Shown piece by piece: positions 8,293 to 15,473 of a stretch of 64,000 nucleotides of DNA. Both the position numbers and the translations under genes were made by a program. The stretch lies in NCBI RefSeq assembly GCF_014266025.1, contig NZ_JACMYC010000004.1, positions 1 to 64,000 of the forward strand, given 5' to 3'. The stretch's first letter is position 1. Each line of letters begins with the position of its first letter. The DNA comes from Nocardioides deserti (GTDB taxonomy: Bacteria; Actinomycetota; Actinomycetes; Propionibacteriales; Nocardioidaceae). The notes under the pieces were generated by a model. It was not told where the DNA came from, did no database searches, and was given only the letters and a program-made list of their open reading frames with translations.

Positions 8293-8660
8293 GCCTGTTG
8301 CGAGCCCCGGTGCTCCTCGCCGGGCTCCTCGCGCTCGTGCTGGGCCTGGGTGCCTGCGCGGCCGAGGAGAGCGAGATCCAGCGGCTGATGGAGGGCCACG
8401 CGACGGTGGTCGACGTCCGCAGCCCCGAGGAGTACGCCGCCGGCCACGTCGAGGGCGCCCTCAACATCGACCTCGCCGCGGACGACTTCCGCGAGCGGGT
8501 CGACGAGCTGCCGCGCGACACCTACTACGTCGTCTACTGCGCGTCCGGGTCCCGGGCCAGCCGCGCGGTCGCGGTCATGCGGTCCCTCGACTTCGGGAGC
8601 GTGGTCAACGGAGGTGGGTACGACGCGCTCGCGGAGCTCGGCGTGCGCACCACCCGATGA
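8289..8660 (+). CDS. Rhodanese-domain lipoprotein
   Basis: 123 residues. A short lipoprotein signal peptide ends in the lipobox LGAC (C23), so the protein is probably anchored to the outer face of the membrane. A single rhodanese domain follows: VVDVRSPEEYAAGHVEGALN and the active-site loop YCASGSRASRA with catalytic C84. Family role: transfer of sulfane sulfur through a cysteine persulfide; extracytoplasmic versions may serve redox or sulfur handling. The start overlaps the aldo/keto reductase stop and the stop overlaps the RlmC start (ATGA), making a tight three-gene operon. Confidence 0.87.
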   Translation: MSLLRAPVLLAGLLALVLGLGACAAEESEIQRLMEGHATVVDVRSPEEYAAGHVEGALNIDLAADDFRERVDELPRDTYYVVYCASGSRASRAVAVMRSLDFGSVVNGGGYDALAELGVRTTR

Positions 8661-9841
8661 ATTCCTCCCCGGCGCTGTCGCAGTCGGTCGCGGTCCGCTG
8701 CGACTACTTCGACACCGGCCGGTGCCGCTCCTGCGCCCTGCTCGACCAGCCCTACGAGGCGCAGCTCGCCGACAAGCAGCGCGAGGTCGCCGCGCTGCTG
8801 CCGACGCCGGCCGCGGGATGGTCCGAGCCGGTCGCATCGCCACCGGCGGAGTTCCGGAACAAGGCGAAGATGGTCGTGGGCGGGACGGCCGCCGCGCCGA
8901 CGCTCGGCATCCTGGACGAGACCTTCACCGGCGTCGACCTGCGGGAGTGCCGGCTCCACACGCGCGGTCTCCACGACGCGCTGCCGGTGCTCGCCGACTT
9001 CATCGGTCGCGCCGACCTGGCGCCGTACGACGTGGGGCAGCGGCGTGGCGAGCTCAAGCACCTGCTGGTCACCGAGTCGCCGGCCGGTGAGCTCATGGTG
9101 CGGTTCGTGTGCCGCTCGCAGGAGCCGGTCGCGCGGCTGCGCAAGCACCTGCCGTGGCTGCTCGAGCGGCTGCCGGTCGCCGTCGCGACGGTCAACCTCC
9201 AGCCCGCGCACAAGGCCGTGCTCGAGGGGGAGCGGGAGATCGTGCTCACCCGCGCGGCCACGCTGGCGATGCCGCTGGGCTCGTCGAGGGACGCGGTCAC
9301 CCTGCACCTGCGCCCGCAGAGCTTCTTCCAGACCAACACCGCGATGGCGACCGCGCTCTACGGCGAGGCGGTCGCGTGGGTCGCCGACCTGGCGCCGGCG
9401 TCGGTGTGGGACCTCTACTGCGGCGTGGGCGGCTTCGCGCTGCACCTCGCCGGGGACGGCTCCACGCCCGGCCCGACCGTCACGGGCGTGGAGATCTCCA
9501 ACGAGGCCGTCCGCTCCGCCGAGCACAGCGCCACCGCCGCTGGGCTGTCTGACGTCGTGTTCAAGGCCGGTGACGCGACGACGTACGCCGTCAACGCGGC
9601 CGCCGCGGACCTGCCAGACCTGGTCGTCGTCAACCCGCCGCGGCGCGGCATCGGCGACCAGCTCGCCGGCTGGCTGGAGACCTCCGGCGTGCCGTACGTC
9701 CTCTACTCCAGCTGCAACGCGCGCACCCTCGCCGCGGACCTGGCCGCGATGCCGTCCTTCGCGCCGGTGCGCGGCCGGCTGCTGGACATGTTCCCCAACA
9801 CCCGCCACTACGAGGTGCTGGTGCTGCTCAGCCGCAGGTGA
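8657..9841 (+). CDS. rlmC: 23S rRNA (uracil-C5)-methyltransferase, RlmC/RumB-like
   Basis: 394 residues. N-terminal cysteines C15, C23 and C26 (CDYFDTGRCRSCALL), with another Cys near residue 98, match the [4Fe-4S] ligands of RlmC/RlmD. The SAM-binding motif DLYCGVGGFALHLAG, the VVNPPRRGIG motif and the catalytic nucleophile C353 in YSSCNARTLA are present, with HYEVLVLL near the end supplying the general-base glutamate. Family role: m5U methylation of 23S rRNA; assignment to position 747 (RlmC) rather than a paralogous uridine is by overall size. Last gene of the AKR-rhodanese-RlmC operon. Confidence 0.85.
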   Translation: MNSSPALSQSVAVRCDYFDTGRCRSCALLDQPYEAQLADKQREVAALLPTPAAGWSEPVASPPAEFRNKAKMVVGGTAAAPTLGILDETFTGVDLRECRLHTRGLHDALPVLADFIGRADLAPYDVGQRRGELKHLLVTESPAGELMVRFVCRSQEPVARLRKHLPWLLERLPVAVATVNLQPAHKAVLEGEREIVLTRAATLAMPLGSSRDAVTLHLRPQSFFQTNTAMATALYGEAVAWVADLAPASVWDLYCGVGGFALHLAGDGSTPGPTVTGVEISNEAVRSAEHSATAAGLSDVVFKAGDATTYAVNAAAADLPDLVVVNPPRRGIGDQLAGWLETSGVPYVLYSSCNARTLAADLAAMPSFAPVRGRLLDMFPNTRHYEVLVLLSRR

Positions 9842-9901
9842 CGTCCGCCTCGCCACGGGCGGCCGCGCGCGACCCGCTCGCGGCCGCTGGTCCCGGGTCC
9901 G

Positions 9902-9907
9902 TAGATT
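9902..9907 (+). promoter_or_regulatory. Leaderless-type -10 box TAGATT
   Basis: TAGATT lies eight bases before the GTG at 9916. The spacing implies transcription starting at or within a base or two of the start codon, and it supports 9916 over the earlier in-frame GTG at 9838. Confidence 0.45.
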
Positions 9908-9915
9908 GGGTCGAC

Positions 9916-10332
9916 GTGGCCGAGGACTACTGCGAGCTGTGCGACCTCCCGCTGAGCCAGTGCGTGCACGGGCGGCCCGAGCCGACGCCGGCACCGCCCG
10001 AGCCGAAGGCCTCCCCGGTCCGCACCCGTACCACCACCCCGCGCGTGCCCGGCACGCCGGTGAAGAAGTCCGCTCCGCGCAAGTGGACCTCGCCCGACGA
10101 GCTCAAGGCCCCGATCGTCGCGCTGCTCCAGGAGCACGGCGGCGAGCTCGATGCGGACGACGTGTTCCCGTCCCTCGACGAGCAGCTCGGCGAGGCGCTG
10201 CGGCCCGGCGACCGGGAGCCGTCGCCGACCGGAGAGCCTCGCTGGCAGCTGGCCGCGCGCAAGGCCCGACGGGCGCTGCAGGACGAGGGCGTCATCGAGC
10301 CCGGCACGCCGGGCGTGTGGCGCCTGCGCTGA
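9916..10332 (+). CDS. Conserved small protein with an N-terminal Cys/His cluster and a winged-helix-like C-terminus
   Basis: 138 residues. It opens MAEDYCELCDLPLSQCVHGRP, a CxxC...CxH arrangement suited to zinc binding. A Pro-rich linker follows, then a domain from about residue 55 (TSPDELKAPIVALLQEHGGELDADDVF...WQLAARKARRALQDEGVIEPG...GVWRL) that looks like a Mrr-N/winged-helix DNA-binding unit. Function unknown; nucleic-acid binding is an inference. An earlier in-frame GTG at 9838 overlaps the rlmC stop, but the -10 box at 9902 favours this start. Confidence 0.65.
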   Translation: MAEDYCELCDLPLSQCVHGRPEPTPAPPEPKASPVRTRTTTPRVPGTPVKKSAPRKWTSPDELKAPIVALLQEHGGELDADDVFPSLDEQLGEALRPGDREPSPTGEPRWQLAARKARRALQDEGVIEPGTPGVWRLR

Positions 10333-10362
10333 GACGGCGACCGGTCGGTCCTCGGCGGGTCC

Positions 10363-10752
10363 TCAGCCGAGTGAGCTGAGGTCCGGTGGCACGTCGACGG
10401 CGTGCTCCTGGAGCAGCTCGATCCGCACGATCTCGAGCGCGCGCTCGTTGGTCGCGGCGAGCACGACCGGCGCAGCGGCGCCGGCCTCGTAGGACTGCAG
10501 CCACCGGCCGGCCACCACGCACCACGGGTCGCCCGGGTGCAGCCCCGGGAAGTGCCACGCCGGCCGCGGCGTCGTCAGGTCGTTGCCGACCGACCGCTGG
10601 TGGTCGAGGAACTCACTCGTCATCACCGCGCACACCGCGTGCAGCCCCACGTCGTCCGGTCCGCACGAGCAGTGCCCGTCGCGGTAGAACCCGGTCAGCG
10701 GGTCGGTCCCGCAGGGCACCAGCTCTCCACCCAGCACGTTCCGCTCGCCCAT
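10363..10752 (-). CDS. DUF2237 family protein
   Basis: 129 residues. It contains the family hallmarks NVLGGELVPCGTDPLTGFYRDGHC, CAVMTSEFLDHQRSVGNDLTTP and GDPWCVVAGRWLQSYEAG. The many conserved Cys/His residues suggest a cofactor or metal, but the biochemical role of DUF2237 is not established. Convergent with the gene ending at 10332 (30-base gap). A TAGGCT box sits six bases before the ATG. Confidence 0.85.
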   Translation of the reverse strand: MGERNVLGGELVPCGTDPLTGFYRDGHCSCGPDDVGLHAVCAVMTSEFLDHQRSVGNDLTTPRPAWHFPGLHPGDPWCVVAGRWLQSYEAGAAAPVVLAATNERALEIVRIELLQEHAVDVPPDLSSLG

Positions 10753-10758
10753 GCCCGC

Positions 10759-10764
10759 AGCCTA
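10759..10764 (-). promoter_or_regulatory. Leaderless-type -10 box TAGGCT for the DUF2237 gene
   Basis: Read on the minus strand, TAGGCT is followed by six bases and the ATG at 10752, so the transcript would start at the initiation codon. Confidence 0.45.
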
Positions 10765-10875
10765 GGGCCCGAGCGTGCGGTGCGCCCGGGCGTCAGCTGG
10801 GTCGGCTGCGCCGGGTGCGCCGGGTGCGCGGAAAATGCGTCGACAACCGCCCGCCGTCGCCGCCACGATGACCCC

Positions 10876-11022
10876 ATGAGGTCGACCGCCACGCGCCCGC
10901 AGCCGCGCGCGTCCTGGCGCGCCCTCAGCCCGGAGCAGAAGCAGGCGGTGCTGCGGCACCTGCGCGAGCGGCAGCAGCGTGAGGTCGAGGTGGAGATCCG
11001 CCGGCTCGACGCCCTGGTCTGA
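10876..11022 (+). CDS. Small basic protein (48 residues), unknown
   Basis: ATG 10876 to TGA 11020-11022. After an Arg/Pro-rich start it reads ASWRALSPEQKQAVLRHLRE and continues as a charged amphipathic helix to the end. No family recognised. The composition is typical of small actinobacterial regulators or nucleic-acid-associated peptides, but that is only suggestive. No convincing ribosome site. The codon bias looks coding, and the last codons lie in a 13-bp tandem repeat that continues past the stop. Confidence 0.45.
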   Translation: MRSTATRPQPRASWRALSPEQKQAVLRHLRERQQREVEVEIRRLDALV

Positions 11023-11046
11023 CGCCCTGGTCTGACGCTCTGGGCT
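11008..11046. repeat. Three tandem copies of a 13-bp unit across a gene 3' end
   Basis: The unit GACGCCCTGGTCT occurs at 11008-11020 and 11021-11033, and with two mismatches at 11034-11046. The stop codon of the small gene spans the first junction. Confidence 0.85.
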
Positions 11047-11066
11047 GACTGATCGACGCCGGCGGG

Positions 11067-11072
11067 TACCTT
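11067..11072 (+). promoter_or_regulatory. Leaderless-type -10 box TACCTT for the hydrolase gene
   Basis: TACCTT is followed by six bases and the GTG at 11079, with no ribosome site between, which is the arrangement expected for a leaderless transcript. Confidence 0.45.
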
Positions 11073-11078
11073 CCGCCG

Positions 11079-11711
11079 GTGACCGAGCCACGACTCGTCC
11101 GCGCCCGCGCCCTCCGCGACCTCCGCGACCCTGAGGCCGTCGTGCTCGCCCTGCACGGCGGGGACGTGCGCCCGGGCGAACCCGACGTCAGCCCGTGGCA
11201 GCTGTCGGTGCTGCGGATGGTGCCCGTCGCCGCACGGGTGGCGCGCGCCGGACGTGGCCGGCTCGCGGTCCACCGGGTGCTCAACGCGGCTCGCGGGTGG
11301 GGCGTCGACAGGACGCCCGTCGACGACGTGCGGTGGGCGCTGGCGCAGGTGCGCGAGCGGTACGGCGACCTGCCGGTCGGCCTCGTCGGGCACTCGCTCG
11401 GCGGCCGGGCGGCGTTGCTGGCGGGCCGCGAGCCCGGTGTCGACGCCGTCGTAGCGCTGAACCCGTGGCTGCACCCGGCCGACGACGTCGACCTGACCGG
11501 CCGGCGGGTCCTGGTGGTGCACGGCAGCGAGGACCGGGTCGCCACCCCGGACCGGGCGCGGAGGGTCGTCGAGAAGCTCCGCCGGCACACCGACATCGAG
11601 TGGCGCGACGTCCCCGGCGCCGGGCACGCGATGCTCCGGCACGGCGCGGTCTTCGAGCGGGCCGCCGCCGACTTCCTCACCGCGGCGCTGCTGGGGCGCG
11701 GCGTACGGTGA
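11079..11711 (+). CDS. Alpha/beta hydrolase
   Basis: 210 residues, cytosolic, no signal peptide. The nucleophile elbow is GHSLGGRA with S106. The acid is probably in VVHGSEDRVATP and the histidine in GAGHAMLRHG, completing a Ser-Asp-His triad. The N-terminus carries an oxyanion-loop-like VVLALHGGD. This is a minimal hydrolase without a lid domain (thioesterase or carboxylesterase type); substrate unknown. The gluconokinase gene starts four bases after its stop, so the two may be cotranscribed. Confidence 0.8.
   Translation: MTEPRLVRARALRDLRDPEAVVLALHGGDVRPGEPDVSPWQLSVLRMVPVAARVARAGRGRLAVHRVLNAARGWGVDRTPVDDVRWALAQVRERYGDLPVGLVGHSLGGRAALLAGREPGVDAVVALNPWLHPADDVDLTGRRVLVVHGSEDRVATPDRARRVVEKLRRHTDIEWRDVPGAGHAMLRHGAVFERAAADFLTAALLGRGVR
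11704..11709 (+). promoter_or_regulatory. Possible leaderless -10 box TACGGT for gntK
   Basis: TACGGT overlaps the last codons and stop of the hydrolase gene and lies six bases before the ATG of gntK. It could give an independent leaderless gntK transcript inside the operon. Confidence 0.3.
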
Positions 11712-11715
11712 CGGC

Positions 11716-12225
11716 ATGAGCCACCTGCTGGTCGTCATGGGCGTCTCGGGGTCCGGGAAGTCCACCATCGGCGCCGCGCTCTCGCAGCGCCTGCGGGTGC
11801 CGTTCGCCGACGCCGACGACCTCCACCCGGAGGCGAACGTCGCGAAGATGGCGCGCGGCGAACCGCTCGACGACTCCGACCGCTGGCCGTGGCTGGAAGC
11901 GGTCGGCCGCTGGCTGGCCGACCGCGCCGCCGCCGGGACCGGCGGGGTGATGAGCTGCTCGGCGCTCAAGCGCTCGTACCGCGACCAGCTCCGCCACCAC
12001 GCCTCCGAGACGACCTTCGTGCTGCTCGAGGGCGGCCGCGACATCATCGAGCGGCGCCAGGCCTCCCGCCCCGGCCACTTCATGCCGCCCTCCCTGCTGA
12101 CCTCCCAGTTCTCCACGCTCGAACCGCTCGAGCCCGACGAGGACGGCGTCGTGCTCGAGGTGGACCAGGGCGTCGACGCGATCGTCCAGGCGTACGTCGA
12201 CACCATGGACCGCCGCGAGCGCTGA
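11716..12225 (+). CDS. gntK: Gluconokinase
   Basis: 169 residues. P-loop GVSGSGKST at residues 9-17, then the gluconate-kinase hallmarks FADADDLHPEANVAKMARG and GEPLDDSDRWPWLEA, and later CSALKRSYRDQLR and RQASRPGHFMPPSLLTSQF. Length is normal for the GntK family. Reaction: ATP-dependent phosphorylation of D-gluconate to 6-phosphogluconate, feeding the pentose phosphate or Entner-Doudoroff route. No gluconate transporter or GntR repressor is adjacent. Confidence 0.93.
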   Translation: MSHLLVVMGVSGSGKSTIGAALSQRLRVPFADADDLHPEANVAKMARGEPLDDSDRWPWLEAVGRWLADRAAAGTGGVMSCSALKRSYRDQLRHHASETTFVLLEGGRDIIERRQASRPGHFMPPSLLTSQFSTLEPLEPDEDGVVLEVDQGVDAIVQAYVDTMDRRER

Positions 12226-12569
12226 GACTCCCGCCAGCCGGCTTCGGCTCGCCGGGTCGTGGGTGGTGGCGGTAGGAGCAGCAATGAGGGCGAGGTACGC
12301 CGCGGGTCGGCGCGACCGACCGCGGCGTGGTGGAGCCACGACACCCGTCAGGACCGGCCGGCTGCGAAGCGGCGGATGCGAATCCACGACCCCAGGTTCG
12401 AGCACGATCCACCCCGACAACCAGGTCACCTTCCACATGCGGACCTAGGCCCGGCCCTGACCGGTGCCCGTCCTGATCGAACGTTCGACCAAGACGGGGT
12501 GGCGTGAGGCGCTGCTCGGTCACCCGTGCGGGCGGTGTGTGCGACAGGTGCGGCGGGTACTGCCGAGAC
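12226..12569. other. 344-base stretch without a convincing gene; holds a 28-bp imperfect palindrome
   Basis: No open frame here has family similarity or a ribosome site. A weak stem (AGCCG/CGGCT near 12237-12250) may end gntK transcription. At 12469-12496 two 14-base arms around GAACGTTC are complementary at 12 of 14 positions with no spacer, a possible operator about 75 bases before the next gene. It lacks the four-base spacer of actinobacterial LexA boxes. A short frame at 12284-12448 reads low-complexity protein and is not called. Confidence 0.6.
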
Positions 12570-13049
12570 ATGTCCATCCTGTCCCTGGCCACGCGCACCG
12601 CATCGGTGATCCGGCCGGTGGCCGTGCCGGTGCGCGGGCGACTGTTCCGTCGGGGGATCGAGGAGCCCGTGGGGCACGCCTACTTCGACGAGTCGGGCAC
12701 CGACGACGTGGTGGTCACCGAGTCCCGGGAGGCCGGGGTGCTCGGTGCGCAGGCGCCGGTGCACGGCCTGACCGTCCACGTCCCGTTCGACGACGGCACG
12801 GAGCTGCACCTGGTCCTCGCCGCGACGACGTGGAGCCGGGTGAGCCGGCGGATGCGCCACGGCGTACCGGGCCTGGAGTGGACGATGACCGGGGTGCTCG
12901 CCGCTCCCGGCGAGACCGACGACGGCGAACCGCTGCTCGTCGCGGCCCGGATGGTCGGCGGCAGCACCGCGGAGCTCGCTGTCGCACGGCAGGGGCAGCC
13001 CTGGCAGGAGTTCGGCTGCCTGATCATCAGCAGCCAGGTGGCGGCCTGA
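12570..13049 (+). CDS. Catalase-fold-like protein A (short paralog)
   Basis: 159 residues from ATG 12570. It contains PVRGRLFRRGIEEPVG, ESGTDDVVVTESREAG and APVHGLTVHVPF, the same series of motifs as the larger protein at 13968-14741. This resembles the start of the heme-catalase barrel (RG...G.P..D..G..D..VR.S...G..P.D.HGLA...) but without an obvious catalytic His-Asn-Tyr set. Database relatives are, as I recall, variously named catalase family or phosphodiesterase; activity is unknown. First gene of a tight operon with a DksA/TraR protein, a metallophosphoesterase and the paralog. Confidence 0.6.
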   Translation: MSILSLATRTASVIRPVAVPVRGRLFRRGIEEPVGHAYFDESGTDDVVVTESREAGVLGAQAPVHGLTVHVPFDDGTELHLVLAATTWSRVSRRMRHGVPGLEWTMTGVLAAPGETDDGEPLLVAARMVGGSTAELAVARQGQPWQEFGCLIISSQVAA

Positions 13050-13111
13050 CCCCGGACCCCGCCGCGGACGCAGCCGGGGCCGAGGAGCGGCTGCGAGCCG
13101 AGCACGCCCTC

Positions 13112-13402
13112 GTGACCCGTCGGCTGGCGGCGCTGCGGGGCGACTACACCGGCATGGTCGAGGCGTCCCGCGACACCAACGCCGACGATGAGCACGACCC
13201 GGAGGGCGCGACCATCGCGTTCGAGCGCTCCCAGCTCGACACCCTGGTCCGGCAGGCCTCCCGCCGGCTGACCGAGATCGAGGCCGCCTTGATCCGGCTC
13301 GACACCGGCGGCTACGGGATCTGCGAGCGCTGTGGACGCGCGATCCCCGCCGAGCGCCTCGAGGTCCGGCCCGACGCACGGCGCTGCGTCGCCTGCGGAT
13401 GA
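13112..13402 (+). CDS. TraR/DksA C4-type zinc-finger protein
   Basis: 96 residues from GTG 13112. The coiled-coil part contains EASRDTNADDEHDPEGATIAFERSQ, and the C-terminal zinc finger is CERCGRAIPAERLEVRP...CVAC (four cysteines, CxxC...CxxC). Family role: proteins that enter the RNA polymerase secondary channel or related regulators. A CTG at 13046 overlapping the previous stop and preceded by AGGTGG would add the helix EERLRAEHAL, which homologs usually have, so the true start may be there. The stop overlaps the next start as ATGA. Confidence 0.8.
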   Translation: MTRRLAALRGDYTGMVEASRDTNADDEHDPEGATIAFERSQLDTLVRQASRRLTEIEAALIRLDTGGYGICERCGRAIPAERLEVRPDARRCVACG

Positions 13403-13971
13403 CCCGGGCAGGACCTGAGGATGACCGTCCCAGGATGGGCACCGGGCGGGACGTGGACCTGGTGATCATGGCCGACACCCACCTCCCCAAGCGGGCCAAG
13501 GACCTGCCGGCCGAGCTGTGGGCGGCCGTCGAGGCCGCCGACCTCGTCGTCCACGCCGGCGACTGGGTCGACGAGGAGACGCTCGACCGGCTCGAGGAAC
13601 GCTCGCGCGAGCTCGTCGCCTGCTGGGGCAACAACGACGGCCCGGGTCTGCGGGCGCGGCTGCCAGAGGTCGCCCGGACCGAGGTGGAGGGCGTACGCCT
13701 CGGCGTCGTGCACGAGACCGGCGGCAAGCAGGGGCGCGAGCAGCGCGCCGACGCGGCGTACCCCGACCTCGACGTCCTCGTCTTCGGCCACAGCCACATC
13801 CCGTGGGACACCACCACGTCCCGCGGCCTGCGACTGCTGAACCCCGGCTCTCCCACGGACCGGCGCCAGCAGCCGCACTGCACCTACCTGACCGCCCGCG
13901 TGGCGGACGGCGTCATCGGCGACGTCGTCCTCCACCGGCTCCCGCCCCGCACACCCCGGAGGCCCGCATGA
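13399..13971 (+). CDS. Metallophosphoesterase, YfcE/MJ0936-like
   Basis: 190 residues. Metal ligands of the calcineurin-like phosphodiesterase fold are in order: MADTH, HAGDWVDE, GNNDG, VHETGG and FGHSHIPW, then LLNPGSPTDRR. Family role: a cytosolic two-metal phosphodiesterase that commonly hydrolyses model phosphodiesters; the natural substrate is unclear. It starts inside the DksA-like stop (ATGA), with an alternative ATG at 13435, and its own stop overlaps the next ATG, so the four genes from 12570 to 14741 look like one transcription unit. Confidence 0.87.
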   Translation: MTRAGPEDDRPRMGTGRDVDLVIMADTHLPKRAKDLPAELWAAVEAADLVVHAGDWVDEETLDRLEERSRELVACWGNNDGPGLRARLPEVARTEVEGVRLGVVHETGGKQGREQRADAAYPDLDVLVFGHSHIPWDTTTSRGLRLLNPGSPTDRRQQPHCTYLTARVADGVIGDVVLHRLPPRTPRRPA

Positions 13972-14741
13972 CCTCGACGCAGCGCCCGAAGCCCACGACC
14001 CAGCGCCAGACCCAGCGCGAGGCCCGTCCGCACGCCGCCGGCCAGGCGCATCCGCTCGCCGCACTGCCCGCCAAGGTCGGCGGCGCGGTCATCGCCACCG
14101 CCGTCCGCGGGCTCGCCGCCGTCCGGCCGGCCGAGAAGCCGATGCACCCCGCCGGACGGGTGCTCCACGGACGACTCGAACGGCACGGCCTCGAGCCGGG
14201 CATCGGCGTGCCGTTCGTCGACCGGGCAGGTGTGGACGAGGTGGTCGCTCGCGAGTCGAAGGGCCTCGGGCTCCCGGCCGGGCTCCCCGACATCCACGGG
14301 CTCGCGCTCAAGGTTCCCCTCGGCGGCGCCACCGTGGACGAGGCCCGGGACGGCTCCGGCGGGCACGCGGACCTGCTGCTCTCCACCAACGGTTGGGGCC
14401 CCGTCACCCGCTTCCTCGTCGTGCCCTCGGCCGGGATGACGACCCGGCCGCTGACGACGCTGTTCCCCTACCGGAGCCCCCGCGGGCCGGTGCTGCTCGG
14501 TGCGCGCTACGTCGACGAGCGGCACGTCGAGCTCGCTGTGGCAGGCCTGCGCTCGGACTGGCGGGTGTTCGCCGACCTCCACCTGGAGCTCGAGGAGCCC
14601 GGCCCGACGGGAGACGGCACCGACGACCCGGAGCTGGAGTTCGACGCGATCCTCAACGAGCTGCCCGAGCTGCCGAACTACGACTGGGTCCGTCGCGTGC
14701 GGGCGCCGTCGTACGCCGTGGCCCGGCGCTCGCGCCGCTAG
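13968..14741 (+). CDS. Catalase-fold-like protein B (long paralog)
   Basis: 257 residues from ATG 13968, with GGAGG upstream. A basic, Thr/Gln-rich N-terminus is followed by HPAGRVLHGRLERHGLEPG, DRAGVDEVVARESKGLGLPAG and LPDIHGLALKVPLGG, paralleling protein A in this operon. In true catalases the VLH histidine region is catalytic, so H near residue 67 might be the equivalent; the distal Asn and the proximal Tyr heme ligand were not identified. Heme binding and peroxidatic activity are unproven. Its TAG stop shares the CTAG tetranucleotide with the stop of the convergent gene. Confidence 0.6.
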   Translation: MTSTQRPKPTTQRQTQREARPHAAGQAHPLAALPAKVGGAVIATAVRGLAAVRPAEKPMHPAGRVLHGRLERHGLEPGIGVPFVDRAGVDEVVARESKGLGLPAGLPDIHGLALKVPLGGATVDEARDGSGGHADLLLSTNGWGPVTRFLVVPSAGMTTRPLTTLFPYRSPRGPVLLGARYVDERHVELAVAGLRSDWRVFADLHLELEEPGPTGDGTDDPELEFDAILNELPELPNYDWVRRVRAPSYAVARRSRR

Positions 14742-15454
14742 AGCGACCAGACGTACCGGCTGCTCGGCACCAGGTCGATGCCCTGGTCCGCGCCGAACCG
14801 GGACACGCTCGCCATCATGCGCTCCATCCGCGAGCGCAGCTCCGCGTCGTCGCCGCCGCTGCCGTAGAACGCGTGCAGGTCGGTCGTGGCGGCCATGGGG
14901 AAGAGCTCCTCCACGACCGCGCTGACGTACGGCGCGTCGTCGGTGACCGCGTCGCCCACGACGTTCTGGACGTACCCGAACGTCCCCTGCGTCTCGATCG
15001 CCACGGGCGTGTGGTCCACCAGCCAGCGGTGCCGCCACTCGGCCTCGTCGAGGTCGGCCGGGCGGCGCAGCACCGCGACGTTGGCCAGCGCGTCGGCCCG
15101 CTCGCCGTCCGGCACGGCAGGTGGCTCCAGCGGCAGCCGCTCCTCGACCTCGAAGCCGGCGAGTGACGCGCCCGACCCGTCCACCGCAGCGGTGAGGCCC
15201 TCGACGACCGGACCGGCGGGCGTGCGCTCGTCCGCGGTCCAGACCGACACCACCGCTCGCACCGGCCCCGTCGGTGAGGCGATCCGCATCGCCGCCGCCA
15301 CCGGCTCGTCGTCGACGTTGACCTGGAGCCGCCGCGCGCCCGCGCGCGCGAGCCGGTCCCGCAGGTCGGGGCCGAGGAGGAGGTCGCGCAGCGGGCCGGA
15401 GTCGGTGCCGGCGGGGTCGGGGCCGCCGGAGAGCAGGAAGACGAGCTTGGTCAC
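14738..15454 (-). CDS. EthD-like dimeric alpha/beta-barrel protein
   Basis: 238 residues from GTG 15454 (MTKLVFLLSGGPD). The C-terminal half contains LRRPADLDEAEWRHRWLVDHTPVAIETQGTFGYVQN, characteristic of EthD-type ferredoxin-like barrels. The N-terminal half looks like a second, more diverged barrel. EthD proteins accompany or perform decarboxylation and monooxygenase reactions in some catabolic and polyketide pathways; no such partner is adjacent, so the role is unknown. A TACGGT box six bases upstream suggests a leaderless transcript. Confidence 0.72.
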   Translation of the reverse strand: MTKLVFLLSGGPDPAGTDSGPLRDLLLGPDLRDRLARAGARRLQVNVDDEPVAAAMRIASPTGPVRAVVSVWTADERTPAGPVVEGLTAAVDGSGASLAGFEVEERLPLEPPAVPDGERADALANVAVLRRPADLDEAEWRHRWLVDHTPVAIETQGTFGYVQNVVGDAVTDDAPYVSAVVEELFPMAATTDLHAFYGSGGDDAELRSRMERMMASVSRFGADQGIDLVPSSRYVWSL

Positions 15455-15460
15455 CGGCGG

Positions 15461-15466
15461 ACCGTA
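15461..15466 (-). promoter_or_regulatory. Leaderless-type -10 box TACGGT for the EthD-like gene
   Basis: On the minus strand TACGGT precedes GTG 15454 by six bases with no ribosome site between. Confidence 0.45.
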
Positions 15467-15473
15467 ACCACAC

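Noticed and set aside
12370..12430. Possible tRNA suggested by GGTTCGAGC-like T-loop text
   Set aside because: No matching acceptor, D or anticodon arms could be drawn.
12284..12448. Short open frame in the 344-base gene-free stretch
   Set aside because: Low-complexity translation, no ribosome site and no family resemblance.
12469..12496. LexA (SOS) box
   Set aside because: TCGAAC and GTTCGA halves are adjacent, without the four-base spacer of the actinobacterial LexA box.
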